DNA of 64,000 bases from Meghimatium bilineatum (lineage: Eukaryota > Mollusca > Gastropoda > Stylommatophora > Philomycidae), in assembly GCA_034231615.1 (NCBI GenBank), contig CM067309.1, positions 42,652,181-42,716,180 on the forward strand, read 5' to 3'. The first letter of the stretch is position 1. Every line of letters begins with the position of its first letter. Below are positions 23,031 through 33,917 of this stretch, in pieces. The position numbers and the translations under genes were made by a program. The notes beneath the pieces are model-generated. The model did not search any database. It saw only the letters and a list, made by a program, of their open reading frames with translations, and was not told the origin of the DNA.

Positions 23031-23435
23031 CTTTCTCTGACCACGTGTTCCAATGTTTCTCAATAGACTTCGACTCCTATGTGATTCTCATTTTCTCCCC
23101 TAAAACTCCACTCCCCTAAAACTCCACTGGTCCAATGACCATTGGTTCCCGAAAATTCAAGTAGGGAACTTGAGAACAAATGAAAAATTCTTGACTCTGA
23201 TGGAAATTATAATAGGTCCGTTCTAGCGGCACCGAATCGCATTCTAACTTAATTTAACGGGTTTTCTGTACTTGAAATTCCCCCCCCCCCCCCCAAAAAA
23301 AAAGTTGCGATTTTGTCAAAATATTCAGACTGTGTATTCAAATCACTGAGAATTGACCAATCTAGACAAAGACTTAGAACAACTCAATTCAATTCTCGTC
23401 AGCATTAATATTTGCTCACTGACACGTCCCAACAG
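23031..23435. other. No gene; contains a C16 homopolymer
   Basis: A short direct duplication (CCCCTAAAACTCCACT) lies near 23097-23128. The poly-C run at about 23280-23294 is followed by poly-A. Confidence 0.5.
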
Positions 23436-23439
23436 CAAA

Positions 23440-23637
23440 GCTTCGGTGTGATTCTCTGAACCCACATCCACCATAGTTCTCTGAACCTACATCCACCATA
23501 GTTCTCTGAACCCACATCCACCATGGTTCTCTGAACCCACATCCACCATAATTCTCTGAACCCACATCCACCATGGTTCTCTGAACCCACATCCACCATA
23601 GTTCTCTGAACCCACATCCACCACAGTTCTCTGATAA
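23440..23637. repeat. 25 bp minisatellite x 8
   Basis: The core is TTCTCTGAACCCACATCCAC. The minus frames read WWMWVQRT repeats and are not genes. Confidence 0.93.
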
Positions 23638-23789
23638 ATCTTATGTAAGAACGAGACATTTGTCTTTAGAGGGAGCATATCTCACAGTCACGTGGTGCGA
23701 TATTTTGCAATTTCTCGCCGGATCAAATAGTAACAATAAATCTACGCCCTAAAGTTGACATACTTCGCCTCCAGCGTGTCTGCAGCTGA

Positions 23790-24245
23790 CAATGTCGACA
23801 TTACTGGTACATCTTGTTCAGACGGTCTTCTATAGTCTGTATTCATGGTAGTCTCTCCCTCTTGTTCTCTTGCCTGGATCTTCTACCTCCAAGAGTAATC
23901 TTTCTAAACCACTGTGTCTCTGTATATGTCCGAAATATGTTAGCTTATAGATTTTATTTTTTTAGTTTTATAGATTTGAGGAGCCAACCTTTTTCTGTGT
24001 TGATATCTTTGCGAACGTCTAAATTAGTTCGTCTTTCTGTCCATGATATTCTTAGGACCTTGTATAACAATTCTTATATATTGCCTGTTGTTTTCTTTGC
24101 GGGTGTTATTGCCCACGTTTCACAACCATATGTAGCCACTGGAAAAATGTAGCTTCTTAATAGTTGTAACTTTGTTTCTGTATTTCTCCCTTGCCATAGT
24201 TTTTCATCCTGGATGTTTTGGTTAAGGCCATTGCTAATCTCCCGT
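23790..24245 (-). pseudogene. LINE reverse transcriptase C-terminal fragment
   Basis: The minus strand reads ITPAKKTTGNI, ELLYKVLRISWTERRTN, KGWLLKSIKLKK and WFRKITLGGRRSRQENKRE: the post-RT region of a non-LTR element. It has stops and differs from families 1, 2 and 4. Confidence 0.65.
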
Positions 24246-24384
24246 AACGTAATTATTACACGGTGAAAACAGACTCTTGTGATGTAACATTTTCTCAGGT
24301 CTGTCGTGACATATAAAGTTTAGTCAGCTTGGTGGATCTGTTAAAAAAATTACTTTGTCACGTGATTTTCATATTCTTCATCGT

Positions 24385-24558
24385 TCTTTAGTCAGACATC
24401 AGGTTACAGCGCCAATAGCTTTAATCAGACATCAGGTTACAGCGCCAATAGTTTTAATCAGACATCAGGTTACAGCGCCAATAGTTTTAATCAGACATCA
24501 TGTTACAGCGCCACTAGCTTTAATCAGACATCAGGTTACAGCGCCAATAGCTTCAATG
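24385..24558. repeat. 33 bp minisatellite x 5
   Basis: The core is CAGACATCAGGTTACAGCGC. Confidence 0.93.
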
Positions 24559-24809
24559 AATTGTGTAATTCGCTTCCGGTCAATCATGGAACTCCTCAAG
24601 TCTGGATGTAGTGCCGTCTCAGTAGGCCATATTTTCTCCCTCTCTTCTTGGTAGAGTTAAGGTGCTTTCTAAAATACATTCTACGAACACGTGAGCCATC
24701 ACTCCTTACGGAGATGTCCGCAATATGGTGGTAACTTATCCTCGCTCCTTAAATGATATCTCCGCAGCCAAGAGGTTAATATTTCTAAATTGTTTACTAT
24801 CGACCTTAA

Positions 24810-25188
24810 AAACCATTGTATTATCTACCAATAATAAATTGCCTATTATCGGCCAATAATATTAACTACCAACAACAAATTGCCTAATATCTGCCAATAA
24901 TAGTATCTACCAATAATAAATTGCCTATTATCGGCCAATAATATTAACTACCAACAACAAATTGCCTAATATCTGCCAATAATAGTATCTACCAATAATA
25001 AATTGCCTATTATCGGCCAATAATATTAATTACCAACAACAAATTGCCTAATATCTGCCAATAATATTATCTACCAATAATAAATTGCCTATTATCGGTC
25101 AATAATATTATCTACCAATAACAAATTGCCTAATATCTGCCAATAATATTATTACCAATAATAAATTGCCTACTATCGGCCAATAATA
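24810..25188. repeat. ~40/81 bp repeat immediately downstream of exon 1
   Basis: Two related 40 bp types alternate (CCAATAATAAATTGCCTATT and CCAACAACAAATTGCCTAAT), giving an 81 bp higher-order unit in about 4.5 copies. On the minus strand it begins about 11 nt into intron 1, right after the donor. Confidence 0.92.
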
Positions 25189-25199
25189 TGAAACCATAC

Positions 25200-25404
25200 C
25201 TTGACAGAGTCGAACACCGAAGAGACCATCTACATTGATTGAGGCGTAATCTGTTCCCATGAATGCAATTATCTTTTTAGTCGCTTCCATGACTTTTGTG
25301 AATGTCTGTAAGTTGAGGTAGTTTTCTTCCCGCGGTGTTAGAAGCTGAACACTGCCGCAGCAGCATAGTATTAGGAAGACAATTGATATAAATCTTTCAA
25401 ACAT
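25200..25404 (-). CDS. C16orf89-like: Exon 1 of a secreted UPF0764 (C16orf89)-like protein
   Basis: First coding exon, 68 codons plus one base. The ATG at 25404 has A at -3. Residues 1-20 form a clear signal peptide (basic start, core around VFLILCCC, likely cleavage near SVQ), so the product should be secreted. The exon ends in DGLFGVRLCQ, followed by an AAG|GTATGG donor (intron starts at 25199). The reading frame then continues into intronic sequence, as expected for a true exon. The final base pairs with the first two bases of exon 2 to make glycine (phase 1). From memory, the LFGxRxxQG pattern after a short helical N-terminus resembles the UPF0764/C16orf89 family, whose function is unknown. 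The family name is inference; the exon structure is seen directly. An unrelated secreted protein is the alternative. Confidence 0.72.
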
Positions 25405-25875
25405 TGTGCGTCGGGGAACGATGATTTAAACCAATATTAATCTTTCTTTACATCATCTGAAAAAAAATTACATCAATACTCATTGTAAAAGGTGTGTTTA
25501 CACAATATAACACACATTTAAAATAAATCTTAGCACATACCGTGTATCTATAGCGTCACTGTGAACTCGGGGCATATACAGCGTCACTGTGAACTCATTT
25601 ATAGTGAGGTTACCTCACATGAATTGTAGATATTTAGTGCGGATCTGAGTGACGTAATTGGTGAGAAAACATTTATGAAGAAATGCTACTGCTCATGCCA
25701 ATCGTGTATTGGGTAATGAGGCCGTTGCACAAGTTATATCTTTGTCAGAAAATATACATTAACTATCGTAACTAACAGTTGTATGTTGAGTAGGCAGTAC
25801 ACTGGGTCCATATTAATACACAACATTCAAGAAGCTATATTCAGCACATATATTTCTTGTCAAAATTCAGTGTCC
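25405..25875 (-). promoter_or_regulatory. Presumed 5'UTR and promoter region of the C16orf89-like gene
   Basis: Sequence upstream of the ATG on the minus strand. I see no convincing TATA box or CpG island. A short duplication (GCGTCACTGTGAACTC) occurs at 25552-25592. The assignment is by position only. Confidence 0.3.
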
Positions 25876-25879
25876 ATCT

Positions 25880-26042
25880 ACTGAATAGACACACTATATA
25901 AATCATAAAATAATAAAACTAGACTTGTAATATATAAATCATAAAATAATAAAACTAGACTTGTAATATATACATCATAAAATAATAAAACTAGACTTGT
26001 AATGTATAAATTATAAAACAACAGATCTAGACGTGTAATGTA
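25880..26042. repeat. 36 bp tandem repeat x 4
   Basis: The core is CATAAAATAATAAAACTAGAC. The last unit is diverged. Confidence 0.88.
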
Positions 26043-26209
26043 TAATACCTCCCTACTTACTACTTACTTCTCCCCATACGTTCTTCTCACCTGTCATGCT
26101 TCCACATCTTTTCTTCCTCCATTACCTATCTGCTATTGCCCTCCTCTCCTCCTTATTATAATCATATTTGTCTCCATGTAAAATTTGTTTTATTATGGTC
26201 GTTTGTTTG

Positions 26210-26245
26210 TCCTGATGAAGGCTTTATAGTCGAAACGTCGTCTGT
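26210..26245 (+). other. CTGATGA...GAAACGTC motif
   Basis: CTGATGAAGGCTTTATAGTC is followed directly by GAAACGTCGTC. The order CTGATGA, short hairpin, GAAAC matches the conserved strands of a hammerhead ribozyme core. This pattern is also a common dispersed motif near Penelope-like elements. I cannot find a good stem I, so it is a motif only. Related but decayed copies lie near 53775 and 54220. Confidence 0.35.
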
Positions 26246-26777
26246 CCCTGTATCTCGTTGTTAAGTTGGTTTATGTTTTATTTAGGTAACACACCTACCT
26301 ATTTTTGTATATTTTGACATTTGCCCAGTGTTACCCCAGCTACCTACTTCCCGTTAAGGTTGTTACCCTACGCTGGAACATTTATCCCTCAAACTTCTTC
26401 AAAACAAGCAAGAATGGTTGAAAGATAAGTCATGTCTAGGTGAATGGTACATTCTAGAAATATGTGCCTACACACACGGACACCAACTCGAAGCGTAACA
26501 ATATTGTATGATATTTACTCGATAGAAACCCTGGACAGAAGAGACAAACAGTAATATACTAGCAGATTCATAAATAATAGACTCCAGAATTGTCATGTTT
26601 CCCCACTCAGTGTATTGTGACGGGACTATATCTGTCGATGTAACATTCCGCTGTAGCAAACTCAGTGTCTGTTATAACTAGTTAGCATAGTCACCAGTTT
26701 ACCGCTTGGGATCATGTAACATTCCGCTGTAGCAAACTGAGTATCCGTTATAACTAGTTAGCATAGTCACCAGTTTA

Positions 26778-27630
26778 GCACTGAAAATGAGCTGACAGGA
26801 ATAAAATGGATTAATAATACCGTTCTCGAAGATCTTGACTACGCAGATGACCTGGCCCTTTTGAGCGCAAACCACACAGATGCTCAATCTAAGCTTGACA
26901 ATCTCCAACACTACTCAAATCAGATAGGGTTGAAAATCAACACATCAAAAACTCATATACTAGATTTTACGAGATCCAACGACAACATAGAAATTCAAAA
27001 TGTTCCATTATTAAAAGTCAACAATTTTACATATTTAGGCACCAATCTAGCATTGGATGGAGACTCATCAAAAGAAATTTTACACCGTATTGCCCTTGCA
27101 GCGGGTGCTTTCAATAAACTACGCAACATATGGAAGTCAAACACACTAAGAAACACCACAAAACTCAAGTTATTTAACTCCAACATCATCCCTATTCTAT
27201 CATATGGGTGCGAAAGTTGGAAAGCCACAAAAGCCACAGATAAAAGACTCGACTCCTTTGAAAACAAATGCCTACGTACCATTCTGAACGTTAAGTGGAG
27301 TGACTTTAAATCTAACACTACTATAAGAGAGGAAAGCAAACAAACCTATATATCTTCCTTCATTAGACAAAGGCGTTGGACTTACATCGGCCATGTTCTT
27401 AGAATGAACAGCCTAAGAATTCCCCAGCAATCACTATATTGGGTGCCACCTGGAGTAAGAAGAAGAGGGAGACCTAGAGAAACTCTACGAAGAACCATTA
27501 ATAGAGAAGGCATGTCAATGAACCTAAACAACACGCAACAATTGAAAGACCTGGCAACACAAAGACAGAAATGGAAAGCTATGGTGTCTGCCCTATGCGC
27601 CGCCTATGGCCCTGGAGGAACATAACATAA
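26778..27630 (+). mobile_element. 853 bp 5'-truncated LINE (family 4) with perfect 16 bp TSDs
   Basis: CATAGTCACCAGTTTA at 26762-26777 and 27631-27646 is a perfect TSD. The element begins inside the reverse transcriptase palm and ends (CATAA)n. Both borders are exact because the flanking array shows the empty site. Confidence 0.96.
26780..27625 (+). CDS. LINE family 4 reverse transcriptase, C-terminal portion, open
   Basis: An uninterrupted 281-codon frame runs from the truncation point to TAA at 27623-27625. It contains the catalytic YADDLALLS at 26840-26866, then the thumb (VNNFTYLGTNLALDGD), YGCESWKATKATDKRL, FIRQRRWTYIGHVLRM, RRRGRPRETLRRTI and a C-terminus ending SALCAAYGPGGT. No stop or frameshift has accumulated, so the insertion is probably recent. 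The endonuclease and fingers are absent, so it is not a functional gene and has no promoter of its own. APE-type LINE is certain enough; the clade is not. Confidence 0.85.
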   Translation, partial: TENELTGIKWINNTVLEDLDYADDLALLSANHTDAQSKLDNLQHYSNQIGLKINTSKTHILDFTRSNDNIEIQNVPLLKVNNFTYLGTNLALDGDSSKEILHRIALAAGAFNKLRNIWKSNTLRNTTKLKLFNSNIIPILSYGCESWKATKATDKRLDSFENKCLRTILNVKWSDFKSNTTIREESKQTYISSFIRQRRWTYIGHVLRMNSLRIPQQSLYWVPPGVRRRGRPRETLRRTINREGMSMNLNNTQQLKDLATQRQKWKAMVSALCAAYGPGGT

Positions 27631-27899
27631 CATAGTCACCAGTTTACCGCTTGGGATCATGTAACATTCCGCTGTAGCAAACTGAGTGTCTGTTATAACT
27701 AGTTAGCATAGTCACCAGTTTATCGGTTGGGATCATGTAACATTCCGCTGTAGCAAACTGAGTGTGGAGATGGTGATGATTATAATGGTGGTGAAGATGA
27801 TGATGATAATGACGATGATGGTGGTGGTGGGGATGATGTTGATGAAGTTGATGATAATGATGATAGTGGTGTTAGTGGTGATGATTATCAGTCTATTTA

Positions 27900-28420
27900 G
27901 GTGGGATCATGCATCTCTAGACACCCATAGTGTTTCTGAGAAAAGCATAGGACCTCGTCAGTTGAATTACTGAGGTGACACCCGAACGTGGATAAGGTTT
28001 ATCGTCTCAAAAAGCATGAGTAGGTTCGTGGACGCATGTTTACTGCAGGAATGGAAGCATTAAAGTACCAAAGCATCCCATGATCATCGCATCCTGCCAG
28101 GAACCGAGCATATACGTCAGAGCCAACTAGTTCATCATTCTTCTGTCAGATCTGTGGACGCATCCACATTGATGACATTCCACGCAGTCCCAGAATCTAG
28201 GAATGTCATATAAGGACAAAGGTGCAATGTTCGCTTACCTGCATTAATTTGTCACACAGCGGTACCATTTGATAGAAGACGCAATTAAGAATGAAGACCA
28301 GACATACACTGGTCTACATTCATTGACAGCCAATGAAAACCACGGTAAAAGCCGTAAAACGACACTATAGAAGATTGATACTAACGAATCTAAAGACTGT
28401 ATAATTGACAAGAGACACGT
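27900..28420. other. No gene recognised
   Basis: Apparently unique sequence with no coding or repeat signal I can support. Confidence 0.45.
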
Positions 28421-28423
28421 TTA

Positions 28424-28480
28424 GTCTTCTTCTTCAGTGTTCATTCTCAAACTCCCACTGGATGTCTCTTGTATAAAATA
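28424..28480 (-). repeat. D110 family fragment, inverted
   Basis: GTCTTCTTCTTCAGTGTTCA followed by CTCAAACTCCCACTGGAT matches the D110 end and the founder sequence of the 40 bp array at 34527. Confidence 0.6.
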
Positions 28481-28584
28481 ACCAAACTCTCAAAGAATGT
28501 CTGACAAAGTGGAGGGTGTCGCAGTAACAAAACAATCAAGCGATAATTACTATATTAATATAATAATGTTACAGGATGTGTCAA

Positions 28585-28690
28585 GTCGAAAGGCGCAAAT
28601 ATCACAGCTATGTTGTAAAACATGACGCGAAAATTTTGGTCTCTGGACCACATGTTGCCGATCCGCAGCAAATTGGGAACACCGTTAGAA
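28585..28690 (+). repeat. D110 dispersed repeat, copy B
   Basis: GTCGAAAGGCGCAAATATCA, ATGTTGTAAAACATGACGCG and a TCTCTGGACCACATG block occur in the same order as in the other copies. Confidence 0.6.
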
Positions 28691-28699
28691 AAAAACTTG

Positions 28700-29500
28700 A
28701 CTAGTATTGTTACCAGCCATTGATCAGAGGCCAGCAAACTGGTGTGACTGTATATAATTCCGTAATCATGTGATATTCACGTGATATATAGTTAGACTGT
28801 GATTGCTAGACTGATATAATTCACGTGATTGCCTTGTTTTGAAGTTTTACTTACACATCTGTCTTCGGCGGAATACTTATATTCAGTACGATTCAATAGA
28901 AAACATGATTGCCAGAATGGACAGTACGTGCTTCTAAATGACTTTGATATAATTAAATATCACGCTACTCAAACAATCGATAATAAGTCAGACTGCCGTA
29001 ATTATGTATAACAATTGTACTTACGTTAAACACAAGTTCGACCAGGTTTGCAATGAACGTACAGACTATCAGAATGTCAGGGTATGGTATGAAAAAACTA
29101 TCTTGTATACTGATATTGATATATTTCATGCACATATCACATACTCTGATAGTCTGTTCGTTGATTGTAAATCTATCCGACCTTGTGTCTAACGCACAAA
29201 CTATTATTCAGACATTTATTGTTATTCAGACCTTGCAATATCTGCAAGTCGTTAGTAACTTTATGAGTTTAAATCCGACAGAGTAATAACAGAGGTGAAT
29301 AGAGTATGTCACTCACCAAGCTGTAGATTAGGAAAGCATATGAGAAAAAAAATATGGGCGGGGTGTTTGTCTCACTGCTTATAGAAAAATACAAGATGAT
29401 ATTCATAATGTAATCTCCCAAAATGGATCGTCAGAAATGCTACTAAATAGGCAAGGCTTTTATTTTAGTATGTAACCCCCTTCCCTCCTTATCACCTATC
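28700..29500. other. No gene recognised
   Basis: AT-rich sequence with open frames of 60-77 codons lacking any motif or splice support. Confidence 0.45.
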
Positions 29501-29572
29501 AATGTTCTATTTGCAGTCCTATTCATTGAATCCTGGTTGGACCGCAGCTCTGTTCATATGATTACTGTCTAA

Positions 29573-29760
29573 CATACGGTCACACAACTTGGCTGACTTC
29601 TCCGATCATTGCTTCTAACTGGCTGGCGACACTTCTTGTACATTTCTTCTAATTTTGTTCTCAAACTTCTGCCAATCAGCATCGTGTAGTCCAGAGACAG
29701 GAATGTTCGTGCCATGATTTGCAGCTTAGTTGCGATAACTACGTCTTTCGGCATGTCACA
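29573..29760 (-). repeat. D110 family, longest coding-like copy
   Basis: The minus strand reads TKLQIMARTFLSLDYTMLIG followed by RSLRTKLEEMYKKC in one open frame. Other D110 copies carry corresponding blocks (AQISQQC, HNAF, ILLICRSLRT). The source is a protein-coding repeat I cannot name. Confidence 0.55.
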
Positions 29761-29769
29761 TCAGAGTTC

Positions 29770-31830
29770 AGATTGCCGTCTGAGTCACTTTGACCTTCTA
29801 TGTCACGGAACAACCAACTGACATCTTTAGTCGCCTCCTACGTGCATGGTAGGTAAACAGTCTTGCTATTCTTTGCTCTCCTTTCAGGCACAGGCAGTAC
29901 ATGGTTGGCCAACTACAAACTTTACACGAAAAGTTACAAAATGAAAAAGAATCGGTTCAGAAGAAATAGCCAAAATGAATGACCATTTTGCCATTACCGA
30001 TACTAGTTACAACCACAAGTAATAATAATAATAATAATTAAAATAATAATAATAACAGTAATAATACTAATAATAATAACAAAAGTAATACTAATTCTGA
30101 TGATGATAATTGCAATAATAATAATAAACAACGTAACATTAAATGGTAATGTTTAAAAAGGCGAATAGGAATGGCTTCATTGCACTTGGTTTTCCATGTA
30201 AGTACTCCGTCCCACTCAACATAGAAGCATGCCACTGGCCATGAAAATCTCAAATGTGAATTGTCATTAACTAGTTTCCTAGGAAAGGTCAGGGATGAGC
30301 CGTGACCTTCACCTTTAGAAAATCAACTAGCAACATCAAAACAAACCTTCATACGTAACGATTTTTATTACTGTGATTTTCGTTTGTCACTATGTATCAG
30401 GGGCGCAGCGTGAGTTTGTACAGTGGAGACGCAGATGGACCTTTTTATTTAGTTGCTAGATAAACTCCCCACAATTTTTTCCGACAGAAACACTTACGGC
30501 CTTATATAAAATATAAAAATATGATTATAGTTTAAAAGAACATACCTTATATAATTTCGTAATGCAGCTCCAGTCGTCTGCTCTTCTTTTCAGCGAACAT
30601 TTTTAGTATAGATAGAGTTACGGAATTTCAGTTTCAGTTCTGAGAACTAACACCATCATAAATTATTTATATTCGTATGATTGGTCTGTAGACATTTTCT
30701 GAAAACACAATACAATTAATATTACAAGTTCAAAGGTCAGGTCGTAAGCAACTAATCAACGACTCCGCTCTAAAGGGATAGTGATAAGTACGCAAAACAA
30801 TTTTGGCGTCAAGAACGGAAACCTTATTTTTTTTTTAAACTGCTATTATCTTTCTGTAATGTTAATAGTAAATAACGATACATTTGTCTGCGCTTGATGC
30901 AGAAATAATTAAAATCACAACAAACCAATGTCAACAGGTGGTGTTTCTTGCAGATGCAATGTCTGTCCTACTGGTTGTTTAATCATGTGAGGGGACGCCG
31001 ATCACTATTCACACTACGCTACTATAGTGTATATATTTTGTGTCGGATGACAACTCCGACCAGCGAAATTCATGAAAATAATCAAACTCGTCACGTATTA
31101 AGATTTATTGTTATTCTGCTCGTTGAAATACGATTTTAGCAGGTCTGCCCTGTCTAATACACTATGTATCCGCTGTTTCTCTGCTCCTATCAGGAATAGG
31201 CGTATATCAAATTTATTATCAAAGCCGAAGATATTCATCACATGATGTGTAAATTTATTGTTGAGTACAATGTAGGCAACAGATCGTTCAACTGTCGAGC
31301 AAACATAGTGCTAAGCAATGCTCACATACAGTTGCAAACACGCATTCTAAGTTAAATCTAGTTAAAGCACAGTTCTCTTTAAACAAATTACGTGCGGTGA
31401 ATAACGTAATAGCGAGCATCTACACCTGTTCCATCCATTACCCATTTATCTCTGTATTCATTAATTCACGACACTTATTGCCCTACTGGGGCGGAAATAT
31501 TCTTCGCTATTTTAAAAATCAATGATAATTTTGTCATTACTTGGCATATTCTCAACTAACTAATGTGGTTGTGTTTTGATGTTCACTCGCTTTTTATATA
31601 ATTCCATCTTCCTTCTACGTTAATTATACAAGTTTTTATCATTGGAATATTCGTACATTGTTGATGATAATAACAGAGTCGGCAAAAATCTGGCCAACAT
31701 GGCGGTCGTGCCGTGTACTAATATTTATACAGCAAGCATAGTTGTATGTCATTATGTTTACAAATTCAAGGATAAGTGATATTCAAAGAACTTTTTGTGT
31801 GTATTTTTTTTTATGCTACGTATTGGTCAA
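29770..31830. other. Long AT-rich spacer; (AAT)n at 30019-30130
   Basis: Interrupted AAT triplets are followed by apparently unique sequence. I see no exon, RNA gene or transposon motif. Confidence 0.5.
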
Positions 31831-32270
31831 CCAACATGAAAATAACACAAATCGCAACAATAAATATATGTGGTCTCGACGACAAAACAACAAAACGTAT
31901 ACAATTTATGTCAAAGAAAAGTATTGGCATCCTAGGGATTACTGACATCAGGAAAAAAGGTGGACATATTCAGAAAACCCACTCAAAATTATGTATTAAT
32001 ATGGAGCGAGTTTGATAACAACATGAAAACAAATCATGTAGTGGGGTTTTTGATCAACCCTAACACGGCAAAATACTAATGTATTTATAATGTATTTAGA
32101 CATAGAATACGTCTCTGCGAGGATAATACGTATATTTGAGACAGGGGAAGAAAGAACAGCTACACTAGTTCAAATATATGCGCCTTGTAACAAACATCAA
32201 CAAGTAGAAGAGATGTCCGAATTGTTCAAAACCTTTTCAGATACGATTAGTAAAATTAAAAACTAGGACT
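31830..32270 (+). pseudogene. LINE AP-endonuclease domain fragment
   Basis: The plus strand reads MKITQIATINICGLDDKTTK, IGILGITDIRKKGG, then in another frame RIFETGEERTATLVQIYAPCNKHQ. These are the N-terminal strand (ATxNxxGL), the second motif (ILGxTxxR) and the YAPC strand of APE-type endonucleases. At least one frameshift and stops separate them. The next 350 bp (to about 32610) has a 106-codon frame I do not recognise. Confidence 0.75.
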
Positions 32271-32619
32271 AGTTATACCGTATGTACTTACGTAAAACAC
32301 AGGTTTTTATAATAGTTTCACTCAGACACGACGGACTATCAATAAAACTACTGGGTAATGATGTGCACACAAGAAAACAAAAAAATTACAATACACAAAG
32401 CATATTCAACGTTTCAACCAAAAGTCTTTATCAAAATACACTATTAAACAAGACATCAAAAGACGACGAATGGAAATTATCACAATCCACAAACGTATCC
32501 AACGGAAATATGGAAATGAGATGCCAGAAGGACCGGAAAAACGTTAAATACATGTGGAAACGAAACCAACAAACATATGACGTAAATGACGGAACACACT
32601 GAATCAAGACCACACTAAC

Positions 32620-33085
32620 CCAGTATTATACAACACAGTGAGTGGAAATGAGTCCAAAAGGCTTGAGGGTACCCAATTAAAAAATAGACAATTTTCTAGA
32701 GCGTACCTAGATCTATCTTTGCTGCAGTGGCTCGGAGCAGTGCATAGGTTGAAACCTACCGTCCTAGTCATGTGATAGTTATTCTGTGGCTTGAGATGGG
32801 CCGAAAATCCACAGACTTCCCAGCAATATAATGTTGAATCAAAGGGCATTATCCCATGGACCGCTGGATCAGCAATCAACAAATAACCACCAAACAACGA
32901 ACTCATAACCAAGGACATAACTCTAACTGAATATCAAAAGTAGATGTAACAAATTATCATAGCCATCATCATCATGTGGTGGATGAATAACAAAAATATG
33001 CAACTAATGAAGTATTGGAGGTGCGATTGGCTACCATATCTAATAGAGGGTAAAGTAGCACGGCAGTCATCCTGAAATATGTTTG
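32620..33085. other. No gene recognised; ends at a G12 run
   Basis: Unique sequence. The poly-G at about 33086-33097 lies at the left edge of D110 copy C. Confidence 0.45.
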
Positions 33086-33097
33086 GGGGGGGGGGGG

Positions 33098-33215
33098 ACC
33101 GAAAGTCGCAGAAACGTCAGCTAAGCTGTAAACCATGACACAACGCATTCCGTTATATAAATACCATCCTGCTAATCTGCAAGAAGTTTGGAACGTACTC
33201 TGATGAAGACGACGT
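33098..33215 (+). repeat. D110 dispersed repeat, copy C
   Basis: GACCGAAAGTCGCAGAAACG, AACCATGACACAACGCATTC and CATCCTGCTAATCTGCA match copy A in order. Confidence 0.65.
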
Positions 33216-33420
33216 TAATTAACGAAGAGAGCTTAAATTTGAGACAATGTAATTTAACGCAGAGTATAAATGTGAGACGACGTATTTAACGCGTAGAACT
33301 TAATTATGAGACGTCGTTAATTAACGCGTAGAGCTTAATTATGAGACGTCGTTAATTAACGCGGAGAGCTTAAATCTGAGACGACGTTAAGTATCGCGGA
33401 GAGCTTAAATGTGGTTGGAA
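33205..33420. repeat. 35 bp tandem repeat x 6
   Basis: The core is GACGTCGTTAATTAACGCG(T/G)AGAGCTTAA. It contains the palindromes GACGTC and TTAATTAA. Confidence 0.88.
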
Positions 33421-33789
33421 ATTTATAGCTATAGAAAATAGTAGTTGATATGGTTAATCTATTTTCACACATCATACTTACTTTTCTATAAACAAATTAA
33501 CGATAATGCCTTGCTTATCGTGATGTCAATCATTTTCAACTTTCGACATTACCCAAACACTTGATAAACACACAAGTTCAACTACTGAACAGATGTATTA
33601 ACATCAACAATGTGTGTGTGTGTGACAGATGTGCAAATGATAAGCGGTTTGTCATGTATATCCGGATTTTGACATAAGTAACACACTTTACGTGCTGTCA
33701 CGTTTAATTTGGAAAATCTAGTCACAGATTTACACTAGTCAGTGCTAGGAGAAGTTGACACTTTTTGTGTGAGTAAGCTATCATTTTGT

Positions 33790-33892
33790 GGGTCTTCTTC
33801 GTCTGCGTTCATTCTCAAACTCCTGCAGATTAGCAGGATATAGTCCAGAGAACGGAATGCATTATGTCATGGGTTTATAGCTTAGAAGTGAA
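33790..33892 (-). repeat. D110 dispersed repeat, copy D (inverted)
   Basis: CTTCTTCGTCTGCGTTCATT, CTGCAGATTAGCAGGATATA and GAGAACGGAATGCATTATGT are the inverse of copies A and C. Confidence 0.7.
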
Positions 33893-33917
33893 AACGTGTG
33901 TATAGCAATGCTACCGG

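Larger units (their letters stand above)
2848..25199 (-). other. Intron 1 of the C16orf89-like gene (~22.4 kb)
   Basis: It is bounded by the exon 1 donor (GTATGG) and the exon 2 acceptor (CACAG). It holds a full-length hAT, a Tc1/mariner-like element, several LINE pieces and about 20 tandem arrays. I found no extra coding exon with consistent phase inside it. Confidence 0.65.
26637..27770. repeat. 76 bp tandem array split by a LINE
   Basis: Units with CATGTAACATTCCGCTGTAG and GTTAGCATAGTCACCAGTTT lie at 26637-26777 and resume at 27631-27770, about four units in all. A GATGAT low-complexity tract follows to about 27890. Confidence 0.93.

Noticed and set aside
23814-24152. 112-codon plus frame
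   Set aside because: It is the antisense of a LINE C-terminal fragment on minus, which has clear motifs.
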